A DNA stretch of 64,000 nt from an uncultured Ruminococcus sp. (GTDB taxonomy: Bacteria; Bacillota; Clostridia; Lachnospirales; Lachnospiraceae): NCBI GenBank assembly GCA_900066355.1, contig FMEL01000006.1:1-64000 (forward strand), in the 5' to 3' direction. Below the pieces are notes generated by a model. The model did not search any database and was not told where the DNA came from. It saw only the letters and a program-made list of their open reading frames with translations. This document shows positions 18,892 to 27,123 of this stretch, in pieces; the stretch's first letter is position 1, and every line of letters begins with the position of its first letter. The translations under genes were made by a program, and so were the position numbers.

Positions 18892-19919
18892 AGTTTAAGA
18901 ACCTCTCGGTAAAGCAGCTATTTAGTTGGATTATGGTGGGACAGGCAGTTTCGATAATAGTCATTACTCTGACCATATTCATTTTTACGAAACAAACATC
19001 TGTATTGCTGGCTGGAATATTGTTGTTGCTATGTACATTTATATGGTTTGTGGTTTGCGCACAAATACTTGCAAAAAGATTGGTATCCTTTACCTCTGAT
19101 TTGTGCAGAACAATCGACAGCATGATTAGTGGAAATGAAGAACCGATGCTATTAGAAGAACAGGAAACTCAGTTTGCTCGCATTAGCCATCGGTTGTCCC
19201 GATTGTATCAAATCATGCAGGAGAACCGTCGTCGGGTGGATGAGGAACGGCGGGAATTACAGACCCTTGTATCGGATATTTCCCATCAGGTAAAAACTCC
19301 GGTCAGCAATCTAAAAATGGCGACGGATACCTTGCTGGAAAAGCCTATGGCCGAAGCGGAGCGCACCGACTTTATCCGGGGAATCCGCAGCCAGACGGAT
19401 AAGCTGGACTTTCTCTTTCAGGCCCTTGTGAAAACTTCCCGTCTGGAAACGGGCGTGATCCAGTTGGATAAGGAAACGGGCCGCCTTTTTGATACTGTGG
19501 CACAAGCCATGAGCGGGATCGTGTATGCAGCGGAGAAAAAGGAAATCTCCGTGACCGTGGACTGCCCGGAAGATTTAACCGTCTCCCATGACAGCAAGTG
19601 GACATCGGAAGCCCTCTTTAACCTGCTGGACAATGCGGTGAAGTACACCTCGGCAGGCGGGAAAATCGCTGTGTCGGTGGTGCTGTGGGAAATGTATGTG
19701 GAGATCAAAGTGACCGACACCGGAAAGGGCATTTCCGAAAGCAATCAGGCTGCCATCTTTCGGCGCTTCTATCGAGAGGAAGAAGTACACGAACAGCAGG
19801 GCGTGGGTATTGGCCTGTATCTGGCCCGTGAAATCGTAACACGGCAGGGCGGTTATATCAAAGTGGTTTCGGAGCTGGGCAAGGGTTCGGCATTTTCCAT
19901 TATGCTGCCTACAAAATAG
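18888..19919 (+). CDS. Sensor histidine kinase
   Basis: A 343-residue protein. Two membrane segments near the N-terminus (about residues 12-30 and 37-57) are separated by only a few residues, so there is almost no extracellular sensor loop. This is typical of kinases that sense through a partner exporter. A HisKA domain carries the phospho-acceptor His in SDISHQVKTP (about residue 136), followed by an ATPase domain with N-box NLLDNAVKY, GKGIS and GVGIGLYLAREI. Start 18888 overlaps the regulator stop. A hairpin terminator follows at 19924. Confidence 0.92.
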   Translation: MKFKNLSVKQLFSWIMVGQAVSIIVITLTIFIFTKQTSVLLAGILLLLCTFIWFVVCAQILAKRLVSFTSDLCRTIDSMISGNEEPMLLEEQETQFARISHRLSRLYQIMQENRRRVDEERRELQTLVSDISHQVKTPVSNLKMATDTLLEKPMAEAERTDFIRGIRSQTDKLDFLFQALVKTSRLETGVIQLDKETGRLFDTVAQAMSGIVYAAEKKEISVTVDCPEDLTVSHDSKWTSEALFNLLDNAVKYTSAGGKIAVSVVLWEMYVEIKVTDTGKGISESNQAAIFRRFYREEEVHEQQGVGIGLYLAREIVTRQGGYIKVVSELGKGSAFSIMLPTK

Positions 19920-19923
19920 AACG

Positions 19924-19964
19924 CGGCGGACGGCCATTTCTGGCTGCCCGCCGTAAATTTTTTT
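19924..19964 (+). terminator. Terminator after the histidine kinase
   Basis: Arms CGGCGG and CCGCCG with inner GGCC/GGCT pairs (19924-19953) are followed by a run of seven T at 19958-19964. It separates the regulatory pair from the exporter genes. Confidence 0.7.
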
Positions 19965-20017
19965 GAAATGTCCGAGCGTTGTAACATTTCACCCCGATTT
20001 TCAATGAAATTTTTTGG

Positions 20018-20054
20018 CCGCTGTAACATTTCGCGGACATTTGTGGTTTATAAT
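20018..20054 (+). promoter_or_regulatory. Predicted response-regulator operator and promoter, copy 2
   Basis: The 27-bp box at 20018-20044 is identical to 18133-18159 and again ends five bases before a -10 hexamer, here TATAAT at 20049-20054. A weaker half-copy, TGTAACATTTC, lies at 19980-19990. It should drive the exporter genes. Confidence 0.7.
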
Positions 20055-20096
20055 GACATTATCAATACAAAGGAAGCCTTGAAAGGAGTTTTGAAT

Positions 20097-20774
20097 ATGA
20101 GCGTTTTACAGACGATTGACCTGAAAAAGTATTACGGTGCAGAGCCGAATATTACTCGTGCCCTTGATGGAGTTAATATTTCTGTGGAGGATGGAGAGTT
20201 TGTGGCTATTGTTGGAACTTCCGGCAGTGGCAAGTCCACCCTTCTTCACATGATGGGTGGACTGGATACCCCTACCAGTGGAACTATAATTGTCAGGGGT
20301 GAAGAACTGGCAAAGAAGAACGACGAGCAGCTTACCATCTTCCGACGCCGAAATATAGGTTTTATTTTTCAAAATTATAATCTTGTTCCAATGCTGAATG
20401 TCTATGAAAATATCGTTTTACCTGTGGAATTGGATGGAGATATTGTAGATCAGAAGTTTATGGATAATGTTGTAATGATGCTGGGGTTGGAAGATAAACT
20501 GAATAATATGCCGAACAATCTTTCCGGCGGTCAGCAGCAGCGTGTAGCAATCGCCCGCGCATTGATTACAAAACCAGCTATCGTACTGGCCGACGAGCCT
20601 ACAGGCAACCTTGACAGTAAAACAAGCAGTGATGTCATTGGCTTACTCAAACGAACCAGTGTGGAATTTCATCAAACGATCGTTATGATTACTCATAATG
20701 ATGATATTGCCCGTCTTGCAGACCGCATCATACGGATTGAGGACGGAAAAATAACCGGAGGTATGGAACTATGA
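20097..20774 (+). CDS. ABC exporter ATP-binding protein (MacB/BceA-like)
   Basis: A 225-residue ATPase with Walker A GTSGSGKST (about residues 41-49), Q-loop FQNYN, signature LSGGQQQR, Walker B IVLADEP and switch His in MITHNDD. Start ATG 20097 has AAAGGAG at 20082-20088; the longer upstream frame covers the operator and is not coding. The stop overlaps the start of the permease gene (ATGA). With that permease it should form a peptide or lipid-targeting exporter of the type used against antimicrobial peptides; the substrate is unknown. Confidence 0.93.
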   Translation: MSVLQTIDLKKYYGAEPNITRALDGVNISVEDGEFVAIVGTSGSGKSTLLHMMGGLDTPTSGTIIVRGEELAKKNDEQLTIFRRRNIGFIFQNYNLVPMLNVYENIVLPVELDGDIVDQKFMDNVVMMLGLEDKLNNMPNNLSGGQQQRVAIARALITKPAIVLADEPTGNLDSKTSSDVIGLLKRTSVEFHQTIVMITHNDDIARLADRIIRIEDGKITGGMEL

Positions 20775-23098
20775 TTTGGCCTTTTGAAAATGATACCAGT
20801 GCTATAATCAAAAATATGGCACAAAAAAGTATAGCTTTTGATAAGAAGAAAAATTTGTTCTGTATTTCTGCGATTGTTGTTGCCGTTGCAATGATTATGA
20901 TGTCTTTGCTGACAGTTCAAAATATTATTCATCAGAACCAAAATGAGGTTTCAGGATTACATCAGGGAATTTTCTTTGATATTACGCAAAAAGACAAAGA
21001 AAATTTGTCGTCTGAAGAAGGCGTTCAAAGTATAGGTCTTTCTTGTAACATTAAAACAGTTGAACAAAATTCCAAAGAGTTGTCATTGATTTACTATGAT
21101 GACACGATGTTCAATTTAATACCAGATTTTGAGGGAAAATATCCAGAACAATCAAACGAAATTGCGGTTACAGATGCCTTTTTTGAAGGTGAAAATGTCC
21201 CTGCCAAAATCAATACTACAATCCAGTTAAATTTAGACGGGACCGTAAAAAAATATACGATTGTTGGCATATATCATGACCAAGATGCTTCTGCTTACCC
21301 TGTTTTTGTTTCTTTCGCAAAATGCCAGGAGTTAAGGGGAAATGATTTACTGAATGGATATGTGTGGCTTGAGAATGCCGATACCTTTACCAAAGACGAA
21401 GCAGAGGAACTATTATCCCAAATTTCGGAAAACACAGGATTAAAAGATTGGACAGTCAGCAGCTATTATGATTATGTCAACACGGGGCTTTCGGTTAGTA
21501 ATTATGCGGCATATATTGTGCTTGCAGGAATTCTTTTTTTAGCTGCTGCACTTGTAATTTACAGTATTTTTTACATTTCGGTTGGTCAAAAGGTTGCTGA
21601 GTTCGGACAATTACGAACCATAGGAGCAAGTAAAAAGCAGATTTATAAAATAGTGCTTAAACAAGGCTATATTCTTGCTTCTCCGGGCATTTTAATTGGT
21701 AGCATAGTGGGAACGATTATCAGCTATTGCTTGCAATCAAAAGGATGGTCTGTATTTGCCTTTGCTGTTTCTTTGTGTGGAGCAAGCCTTTTTGGAATAC
21801 TTCTTGTATATATCAGTGTTCGTAAGCCAGCAAGAATTGCTGCCAATGTATCTCCGATAGCCGCCTTGAAAAATCAGGTAGAAACGATCAATTATCGTAG
21901 TCATAAAAGACATCGTATTACACCTGCATATTTAGCTAAAATCAGCTTTTTTAGGAATCGCAAAAAATCAGTATTGACGATACTTTCAATGGGGCTATGC
22001 GGAATTATTTTCTTTTTTGCAGCGAGTTATCAAAGTTCTTTTAATGCAGAAAGTATGGCTCGTTACTGGGATATACGACATGGGGATTTCAAAATCAGTG
22101 TAGATTTAGAAAATGATAGTGAGAATTTAGATACAGTATTACGCAAAGAATATTTTTCTGATCTAAATAGAAACATTGCTACTATGGATGGTGTTCGTAA
22201 TGTGTTTACCTACGCTACATTACCAGCTGAATTTTCAACAAGCAATGATGTTGCTGATGAAACCTTGTTGATGGGATACAATGAAAAAGATATGGATTCT
22301 TTAACCACAGCTATTGTATCGGGGAATATAACAGAAAACACGGAGTTAATTGTAAGTGATCCTGATCGTGTCTATGATGTTTACCATTGGAAACCTCAAA
22401 TTGGGAATACTGTGACCTTTAATTTCAAAAATAATAGTGGTAAAACAATAACAAAAACATTCAAAATTGGTGCAATCACCTCCAGTAATGATGGAATGGG
22501 TGGCTATATTTTTAGGATGCCCGAAAAAATGATGCATGAACTTGTTGGTTACGATTGCACTTATGCGATAGAAGTACAGACTGAGCCTGAAAGCATACAG
22601 GAAGCGGAGAATAAAATTCGTTCTTTAATTGCTGGGAACGATGAAGTTAGCTTACAGACCCTTCAAGATTTTACAAAAGAACATCAAGAAGATAACCAAG
22701 CTGGTTTTACCTTAGCCTACATCATTTCGGCTATTCTATGGGTGTTTGCAGTAATCAATCAAATTAATCTCACTGTTACAAACCTATTATCGCAGAAACA
22801 AGAAATGGGAACCCTAAAATCTATTGGTATGACAAACAAACAGTTAGAACAGTCTTTTATGATAGAAGGGCTTTTCAATACTGGAATTTCACTTTTCATG
22901 ACTATTATTATTGGAATACCTGGAGGATATATGATCGGTACTTTTCTTGAAAAAGCAGGAATGTCTACAGGATTTGTATTTCCAACCAGAGCCTTTTTAC
23001 TATTTGTTACTGTAATGTTACTACTCGAAGTTTTGATGACTATATTACTTATTCACTCGTGGAAGAAGCAGTCCGTCATTGAAATAATGAGAAATTGA
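20771..23098 (+). CDS. ABC exporter permease (FtsX family)
   Basis: A 775-residue membrane protein: an N-terminal membrane segment, a large extracellular domain, FtsX core helices near residues 245-370, a second extracellular domain, and three C-terminal helices with MGTLKSIGMTNKQL between them (the FtsX coupling region). The two-FtsX layout matches the BceB/VncP-like permeases. It is cotranscribed with the ATPase and is likely controlled by the adjacent two-component system. A paralogue with the same layout lies at 35482. Confidence 0.9.
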   Translation: MIWPFENDTSAIIKNMAQKSIAFDKKKNLFCISAIVVAVAMIMMSLLTVQNIIHQNQNEVSGLHQGIFFDITQKDKENLSSEEGVQSIGLSCNIKTVEQNSKELSLIYYDDTMFNLIPDFEGKYPEQSNEIAVTDAFFEGENVPAKINTTIQLNLDGTVKKYTIVGIYHDQDASAYPVFVSFAKCQELRGNDLLNGYVWLENADTFTKDEAEELLSQISENTGLKDWTVSSYYDYVNTGLSVSNYAAYIVLAGILFLAAALVIYSIFYISVGQKVAEFGQLRTIGASKKQIYKIVLKQGYILASPGILIGSIVGTIISYCLQSKGWSVFAFAVSLCGASLFGILLVYISVRKPARIAANVSPIAALKNQVETINYRSHKRHRITPAYLAKISFFRNRKKSVLTILSMGLCGIIFFFAASYQSSFNAESMARYWDIRHGDFKISVDLENDSENLDTVLRKEYFSDLNRNIATMDGVRNVFTYATLPAEFSTSNDVADETLLMGYNEKDMDSLTTAIVSGNITENTELIVSDPDRVYDVYHWKPQIGNTVTFNFKNNSGKTITKTFKIGAITSSNDGMGGYIFRMPEKMMHELVGYDCTYAIEVQTEPESIQEAENKIRSLIAGNDEVSLQTLQDFTKEHQEDNQAGFTLAYIISAILWVFAVINQINLTVTNLLSQKQEMGTLKSIGMTNKQLEQSFMIEGLFNTGISLFMTIIIGIPGGYMIGTFLEKAGMSTGFVFPTRAFLLFVTVMLLLEVLMTILLIHSWKKQSVIEIMRN

Positions 23099-23150
23099 TT
23101 ATAGTAGTCTGCAATAAAGTGTATCAGAATATTGAATAACATTCTGCCGG

Positions 23151-23247
23151 GCGACGGCAAAAGAAAAAAAGCCGTCGCACAGCAGACACATTTCCATGCG
23201 CCTATGAAGCGGCGGCTTTGAAAAGATCAGAGCCGCCGTTTCTTTTT
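23151..23247 (+). terminator. Two hairpins; the second is a strong terminator
   Basis: GCGACGGC/GCCGTCGC forms a hairpin at 23151-23178 without a T tract. CGGCGGCT/AGCCGCCG at 23210-23238 is followed by TTTCTTTTT and is a good rho-independent terminator for the exporter operon. Confidence 0.75.
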
Positions 23248-23279
23248 GATTTTCGGATCGATGCTCATGCAATCAGGAG

Positions 23280-23303
23280 GGCGGTATTTAGGAGGATACC
23301 GCC
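23280..23303 (+). promoter_or_regulatory. Hairpin that presents a ribosome binding site in its loop
   Basis: Arms GGCGGTAT (23280-23287) and ATACCGCC (23296-23303) enclose the loop TTAGGAGG. The ribosome binding site is held in the loop and an ATG follows the stem directly at 23304, so the hairpin may regulate translation of the short frame that follows. Confidence 0.45.
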
Positions 23304-23411
23304 ATGTCAATTTTCGTTATTCATAGTACCCATGAGCTGCACCAATTAAAAAAAGCCTTGCCCCTCCTCCGGGGAGGTATGACTACCTATCGGCATTATC
23401 ATTCCTACTAA
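23304..23411 (+). CDS. Possible 35-residue peptide upstream of the sigma factor gene
   Basis: ATG 23304 follows an AGGAGG located in a hairpin loop. The frame encodes 35 residues starting MSIFVIHSTHELHQL. No family is recognised. It could be a leader peptide for the sigma-like gene 160 bases downstream, or the frame may be fortuitous. Confidence 0.35.
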   Translation: MSIFVIHSTHELHQLKKALPLLRGGMTTYRHYHSY

Positions 23412-23573
23412 AGCAGAATAATAGGTGTTTTTGTCGCGCCGGTTTCCCATTGCAGGGAGCTGGCGCTTTTTATTGTCGATTTTTCGGGAAGGCTCCCGAA
23501 GTATGTCGCTGCCGATCCCCGCCTCCTTTCTATTCACTCGTCAATCGCCCGTGAATTGAAATGGAGGTACATA

Positions 23574-23987
23574 ATGAAGAAAGTCAATCTTAAGGACTTA
23601 TATCCCGATGTTTACAAAAACGATCACTTTGTAGAAGTAACCGAAGATGTGCTGGAGACGATTCGAGTCGCTGAGCGTGTAGAGGCTGCCTATGACCGGA
23701 GGATGTATCGCTATAAGGCGCACTACTCCTTGGACTGCGACAACGGCATTGAAAATGCGATCCTGCTGAAGCCCCAGACGCCGGAAATGCTCCTGGAAGA
23801 AAAGCAGCTGCGGGAACAGCTCTATGCCGCTGTGATGGCTCTGCCGGAGAAGCAGGCTAAGCGAATCTATGCCCGGTATTACCTGGGTATGCGTGTGAGC
23901 GAAATAGCAGTAGCGGAGGGTGTAGACCCAAGCCGTGTCCGTGACAGCATCCGGCGCGGTCTGAAGCAGCTGGCAAAGTATTTTTGA
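23574..23987 (+). CDS. Sigma-70-like regulator of ICE type
   Basis: A 137-residue protein. The C-terminal region-4-like helix-turn-helix (LPEKQAKRIYARYYLGMRVSEIAVAEGVDPSRVRDSIRRG, about residues 88-130) resembles sigma factors; there is no region 2. Such short sigma-like proteins are standard in Tn1549-type elements. ATG 23574 is chosen for TGGAGG just upstream. It lies inside the block bounded by the 39-bp repeats. Confidence 0.8.
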   Translation: MKKVNLKDLYPDVYKNDHFVEVTEDVLETIRVAERVEAAYDRRMYRYKAHYSLDCDNGIENAILLKPQTPEMLLEEKQLREQLYAAVMALPEKQAKRIYARYYLGMRVSEIAVAEGVDPSRVRDSIRRGLKQLAKYF

Positions 23988-24341
23988 AAAAATTTCGTTT
24001 GGTGCGCTCGTTTTTTGCTCTTTTTGTCAGAGTTAATAGAAGGACAAGTTTTCCCCCTTCAACAGTACTTTGACAATTTCATAGACAGCATAACAGGTAC
24101 ATAACCCGTGTACGAGCGAGTGTGGAACGCCGCGAAGATGGAGCAGCTAGGGAGGTGATGAACAAAGCTGTTTCGGAGCGATCTACGATTTCACAAAGCG
24201 GATGGTGGCAGATTCGGCGCGAGGACTGCACGGGGGCTTAAAGATACTTCCTCACGGCCTCCTAAAGACTTGGGGGGAACCCTGCGGCGCACGAGTAAAA
24301 CGACGCTGCGGAGTTATGACAACCGCGCCAGCGGAGACCTG
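23988..24341. other. Gene-free, GC-rich stretch; possible structured RNA
   Basis: About 350 bases without a credible gene. From 24060 it is clearly more GC-rich than its surroundings and full of short complementary runs (for example GGAGG/CCTCC and GCGGCGC/GCGCGCC-like segments near 24150-24340), with a perfect AGGGAGGTGATGAAC at about 24150. It could encode a structured RNA or be the remains of another gene. I cannot match it to a known RNA class. Confidence 0.35.
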
Positions 24342-24380
24342 TTATTATACCGGTCAATAGGCTTGATTATGCCGATTTTT
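24342..24380. repeat. Direct repeat, right copy (39 bp)
   Basis: Same orientation as 18013-18051, with two mismatches over 39 bp. It ends 43 bp before the end of a truncated XRE gene. Confidence 0.8.
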
Positions 24381-24423
24381 GTAAGGGGTTGAAAGGGATG
24401 AAAAGTCAGCAGACTTTAATCAA

Positions 24424-24600
24424 CTAGATTATCACAGGCAGGCTGGGAATCGTGCTGTCTTTTTCGATGTTGGCAAGATACCGCCATTCAATCCCAACCA
24501 ATTCTGCCAATGTTTTTCGTGTCAGACGATTTGCCTCTCGTGCGGCTTTGACATCTGCACCGAAGGTTTCAAAACCGGGACAATCTTCAACTTTCGCCAT
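24424..24600 (-). pseudogene. 3'-truncated XRE regulator (Tn1549 type)
   Basis: ATG 24600 starts a 58-residue frame, MAKVEDCPGFETFGADVKAA..., with a helix-turn-helix (RLTRKTLAELVGIEWRYLANIEKD is within it). Relatives in Tn1549-type elements are about 115 residues and continue past IPSLPV; here the frame stops at a TAG directly after that point. It is therefore a truncated copy lacking the C-terminal half. Its broken end faces the right 39-bp repeat. Confidence 0.7.
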
Positions 24601-24752
24601 ATAACATCACCCGGTTACATTGTATAATTCATACTTTGCCCGTGGAATGTTACTATATGCTGGTTAGTTGAAGTTTATAATTCATATATAAAAGACCAGC
24701 GCCACTCAAAGTTGCTGGTCTTTCCGAATAATGATTTATTGTTGATTCTTTT

Positions 24753-25181
24753 TTAATGAAGCAATCCATGCTTGGATTGCTTCCACCAGTACATACTGCT
24801 GACGCAAAACAGCCATACCTCTTGAACCTCCGTTTCTCTGGCTTTCTTGAGCCCTTCGGCTGTGGCCTCCATGACAACAAGCTCTTTCTCATTCATCGAG
24901 CTTAAAAGCACATCAATGTGCTTTCTGCAACTGTTCTCTCCACGCTGACCTTCTGTATAGAAAAACTGATCTACGGAAATGTCGAACAGAGTGACGAGTT
25001 TGAAAAACAGGTTGAAGCTGGGGTGCTGGCCTTTGTTCTCGATGTTCATAATGGTGCGGTCAGTCTTGCCGACCAGCTTCGCCACATAGGCTTGCGTCCA
25101 GCCGTTTTCCTCTCTGGCCTGTTTCAAAGCGAGCCCGAGCCCATGAAAGTCAAACCTTCTTTCATCTTGGTTCATTCTCAT
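24753..25181 (-). CDS. XRE-family transcriptional regulator
   Basis: A 142-residue protein. The helix-turn-helix lies at about residues 12-62 (GLALKQAREENGWTQAYVAKLVG...RTIMNIENKGQHPS). A region with SMNEKELVVMEATAEGLKKARE follows, as in other ICE XRE proteins. The last ~20 residues are unusual and end inside a small hairpin (about 24764-24783), which hints at a changed C-terminus. The ATG has AGGGTGAT upstream on the minus strand. Confidence 0.8.
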   Translation of the reverse strand: MRMNQDERRFDFHGLGLALKQAREENGWTQAYVAKLVGKTDRTIMNIENKGQHPSFNLFFKLVTLFDISVDQFFYTEGQRGENSCRKHIDVLLSSMNEKELVVMEATAEGLKKARETEVQEVWLFCVSSMYWWKQSKHGLLH

Positions 25182-25235
25182 ATCACCCTATATCATTGTA
25201 CATTTCGGGTTGGATTATGAGAATGTAATATGATT

Positions 25236-25377
25236 GTTACTGTTCACACACCCCTGTCCCGCGAGGTGTTTTGGCATGAATATGCCAAAATCCCGAGACA
25301 TACAAGCCAAAATTCCATTGCCGCAGGCAATCTGGAATGAATTTTGGCTACGTTACTGTGAACGGAGTGAACAGTAG
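25236..25377. repeat. Nested inverted repeats of unknown role
   Basis: An outer pair TACTGTTCAC (25238-25247) / GTGAACAGTA (25367-25376) encloses a 9-bp hairpin TTTTGGCAT/ATGCCAAAA (25269-25290) and a longer stem GCCAAAATT..CCA / TGGAAT..AATTTTGGC (25306-25348) with an inner TTGCC/GGCAA. No open frame is present. Possible roles are an origin of transfer, a replication or single-strand initiation site, or a structured RNA. Confidence 0.55.
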
Positions 25378-25433
25378 AGAGTATTAATCGAGAACTTGAC
25401 AATACTGAAAAAGAACATTGTCAAAAGGTAACT

Positions 25434-25598
25434 ATGAAAATTTTAATGGGAGTTATTGCATTTGCAATTTGTTGTACAGTTGGTTTAATACAGGATATGC
25501 TTTCTTTGATTTCATTGACTACCTTTATAATTTTAATTTCTCAGTATGTTGGTATTTTGAAATATAAAATTGAAAATAGTAAGAATAAGCGGCGATGA
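25434..25598 (+). CDS. Small membrane protein
   Basis: A 54-residue frame with two hydrophobic segments (about residues 3-20 and 22-41) and a basic tail KNKRR. An AAAGGT precedes the ATG and a terminator hairpin overlaps its end. Upstream, TTGACAA and TTGTCAA form an inverted pair (about 25397-25425). No family is recognised. Confidence 0.5.
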   Translation: MKILMGVIAFAICCTVGLIQDMLSLISLTTFIILISQYVGILKYKIENSKNKRR

Positions 25599-25717
25599 TA
25601 AAATTATTATTTCCGCTTTTTTATTACATAGAAAGAAGGGAGAAGATTACTTTTTGAATATTAGATTATTTATATAAAAACGTCCAATGGATTTCAATCC
25701 GTAAGGACGTTTTTTAT
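25589..25717 (+). terminator. Two successive terminators
   Basis: The first stem AAGCGG/CCGCTT (about 25586-25616) is followed by six T. The second is AAAACGTCC/GGACGTTTT (about 25677-25712) with a long T tract, and separates the small membrane gene from the sigma-like gene. Confidence 0.6.
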
Positions 25718-25844
25718 ATATTACGAAAACTTTTTATAGAGTTTTTCTTTTAAACCCGAACAATGGGAAGTTCTCAATCGGGATAAGGGTGAAAGGGGAA
25801 AAGACCTTTGCTCATATCTTGTGTTCGGGAAGGAGGTGAACTCT

Positions 25845-26297
25845 ATGGAGCAATCTTCTTCCTATGATGAGAAAACAGTCAGGCATCAATTTGATCGAAA
25901 ATGTAAATTAGCATTGAAAGGTGAAGTGGTGGATTATGAAAGACATTTGGCATATCTTAGAAAACATGAAGTTCTGTTTTCAGAATTATCGGAACGGGAA
26001 ATAGAGAATTTTTCTATAATCAATGAGTATGAATTGGAAAAAAGCTATTTTCGTGCAGGTGGTTATGATGTGGTGGTAAAAGATGCTCTTTTGGCAGAAG
26101 CATTGAAAGCACTGACGGAAAGAAAAAGGGATGTTATTCTTTTGTCGTATTTTATGGAAATGAATGATGCTGATATAGCAAGAAAATTGAATCTTGTCAG
26201 AAGTACGGTACATGAGCATCGGACACGATCACTTGAAATACTAAAGGCTATGCTGGAGGAAAATGTAAATGAAAACGGAAGAAAAAAGTGCAAGTAA
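25845..26297 (+). CDS. Sigma-70-like ICE regulator
   Basis: A 150-residue protein. The C-terminal part (about residues 85-140, EALKALTERKRDVILLSYFMEMNDADIARKLN...STVHEHRTRSLEIL) is a sigma region-4-like helix-turn-helix. ATG 25845 has a near-perfect AAGGAGGTGA at 25830-25839, so the longer upstream frame is rejected. It overlaps the next gene by 29 bases. Such pairs, sigma-like plus HTH_16, occur in Tn916-like elements upstream of the recombination genes. Confidence 0.85.
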   Translation: MEQSSSYDEKTVRHQFDRKCKLALKGEVVDYERHLAYLRKHEVLFSELSEREIENFSIINEYELEKSYFRAGGYDVVVKDALLAEALKALTERKRDVILLSYFMEMNDADIARKLNLVRSTVHEHRTRSLEILKAMLEENVNENGRKKCK

Positions 26298-26520
26298 TAA
26301 AAAATTGATATCGCTTTGCGTGATTGAAAGAGCATTGGAAGGTGATATCCAGGCGATAAATAAAGTATTGAAACATTATGAGGGATACATTGCAAAATTA
26401 TCAATTAGAAAAATGTATGACGAATATGGAAGTGTTCATTATTGTGTGGATGAAACGCTTCGCAGACGCTTGGAAACAAAACTGATAAAAACAATTCTGG
26501 GATTTAAAATGGTTCGCTAA
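26269..26520 (+). CDS. HTH_16 (conjugative transposon) protein
   Basis: An 83-residue protein with the pattern IERALEGDIQAINKVLKHYEGYIAKLS...YCVDETLRRRLETKLIKTIL. This is the helix-turn-helix family found as a small regulatory gene next to the sigma-like gene in Tn916-type elements. Its start lies inside the end of the preceding gene. Confidence 0.88.
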   Translation: MKTEEKSASNKKLISLCVIERALEGDIQAINKVLKHYEGYIAKLSIRKMYDEYGSVHYCVDETLRRRLETKLIKTILGFKMVR

Positions 26521-26607
26521 ATAATGTATAAGAGCATCCATTTCTGCTGATAAGAATATTTAGCGTTGCTTGTACCTTGAAAATTTCATATTTATCCTGC
26601 AGGACGA

Positions 26608-26727
26608 ATGAAACAGAGGAGCTATACAGTAGATACGCCAGGACTGTCTGCATTATTGCTTTGCGACATTGTGACGCAAAGTGGAAATGGTATCAAAATG
26701 ATATGGAAGCAAAGGCATGAGCGATAA
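26608..26727 (+). CDS. Possible 39-residue peptide, weak evidence
   Basis: A short frame reads MKQRSYTVDTPGLSALLLCDIV... and ends in KQRHER. The ribosome binding site is weak (GCAGGA). The stretch 26521-26903 otherwise shows no gene. Confidence 0.25.
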   Translation: MKQRSYTVDTPGLSALLLCDIVTQSGNGIKMIWKQRHER

Positions 26728-26903
26728 ATATTTGACTGTGATCAGAAAGTGGGATTTTTGTGGCGAAGATACTGTTTTTGATAATGATACTTCCGGGAAA
26801 GCTGCCCGGTCTGAAAAGATGGTGAAATACCAATGAGGCTGTTACCCGACAGTTACTGCAGGATTTTTGGATAAAAGTAGATGAGAAAGAGTAGAGAGGG
26901 AAA

Positions 26904-27053
26904 ATGAATAGTGCAAAATTGTTGAGATACAGTATGCAGCTGTCAATGTTGAAACAATTACGCTCGTTAAAACTTATAAGTGAAGCAGAGTATCAGCTGG
27001 TAGAGAAAAAGTTAAAAAAAGATTATGGTGTTATTTCTAATATTACCGCTTGA
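26904..27053 (+). CDS. SHOCT-like small protein preceding the recombinase
   Basis: A 49-residue frame, MNSAKLLRYSMQLSMLKQLRSLKLISEAEYQLVEKKLKKDYGVIS in outline. The pattern of a helix followed by LISEAEYQLVEKKL resembles the short SHOCT domain often found directly upstream of large serine recombinases in Clostridia ICEs. Its function is unknown; it may help control excision. Confidence 0.6.
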   Translation: MNSAKLLRYSMQLSMLKQLRSLKLISEAEYQLVEKKLKKDYGVISNITA

Positions 27054-27123
27054 CTATTATAGTGTTGCGTTGTAAAATTACATCAACACTACGGTAGGAA
27101 CACAAAAAGAAAGGAGCGGTCAA

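Noticed and set aside
19968..20096. Upstream extension of the ABC ATPase frame to 19968
   Set aside because: It would include the operator and promoter; the ribosome binding site supports the start at 20097.
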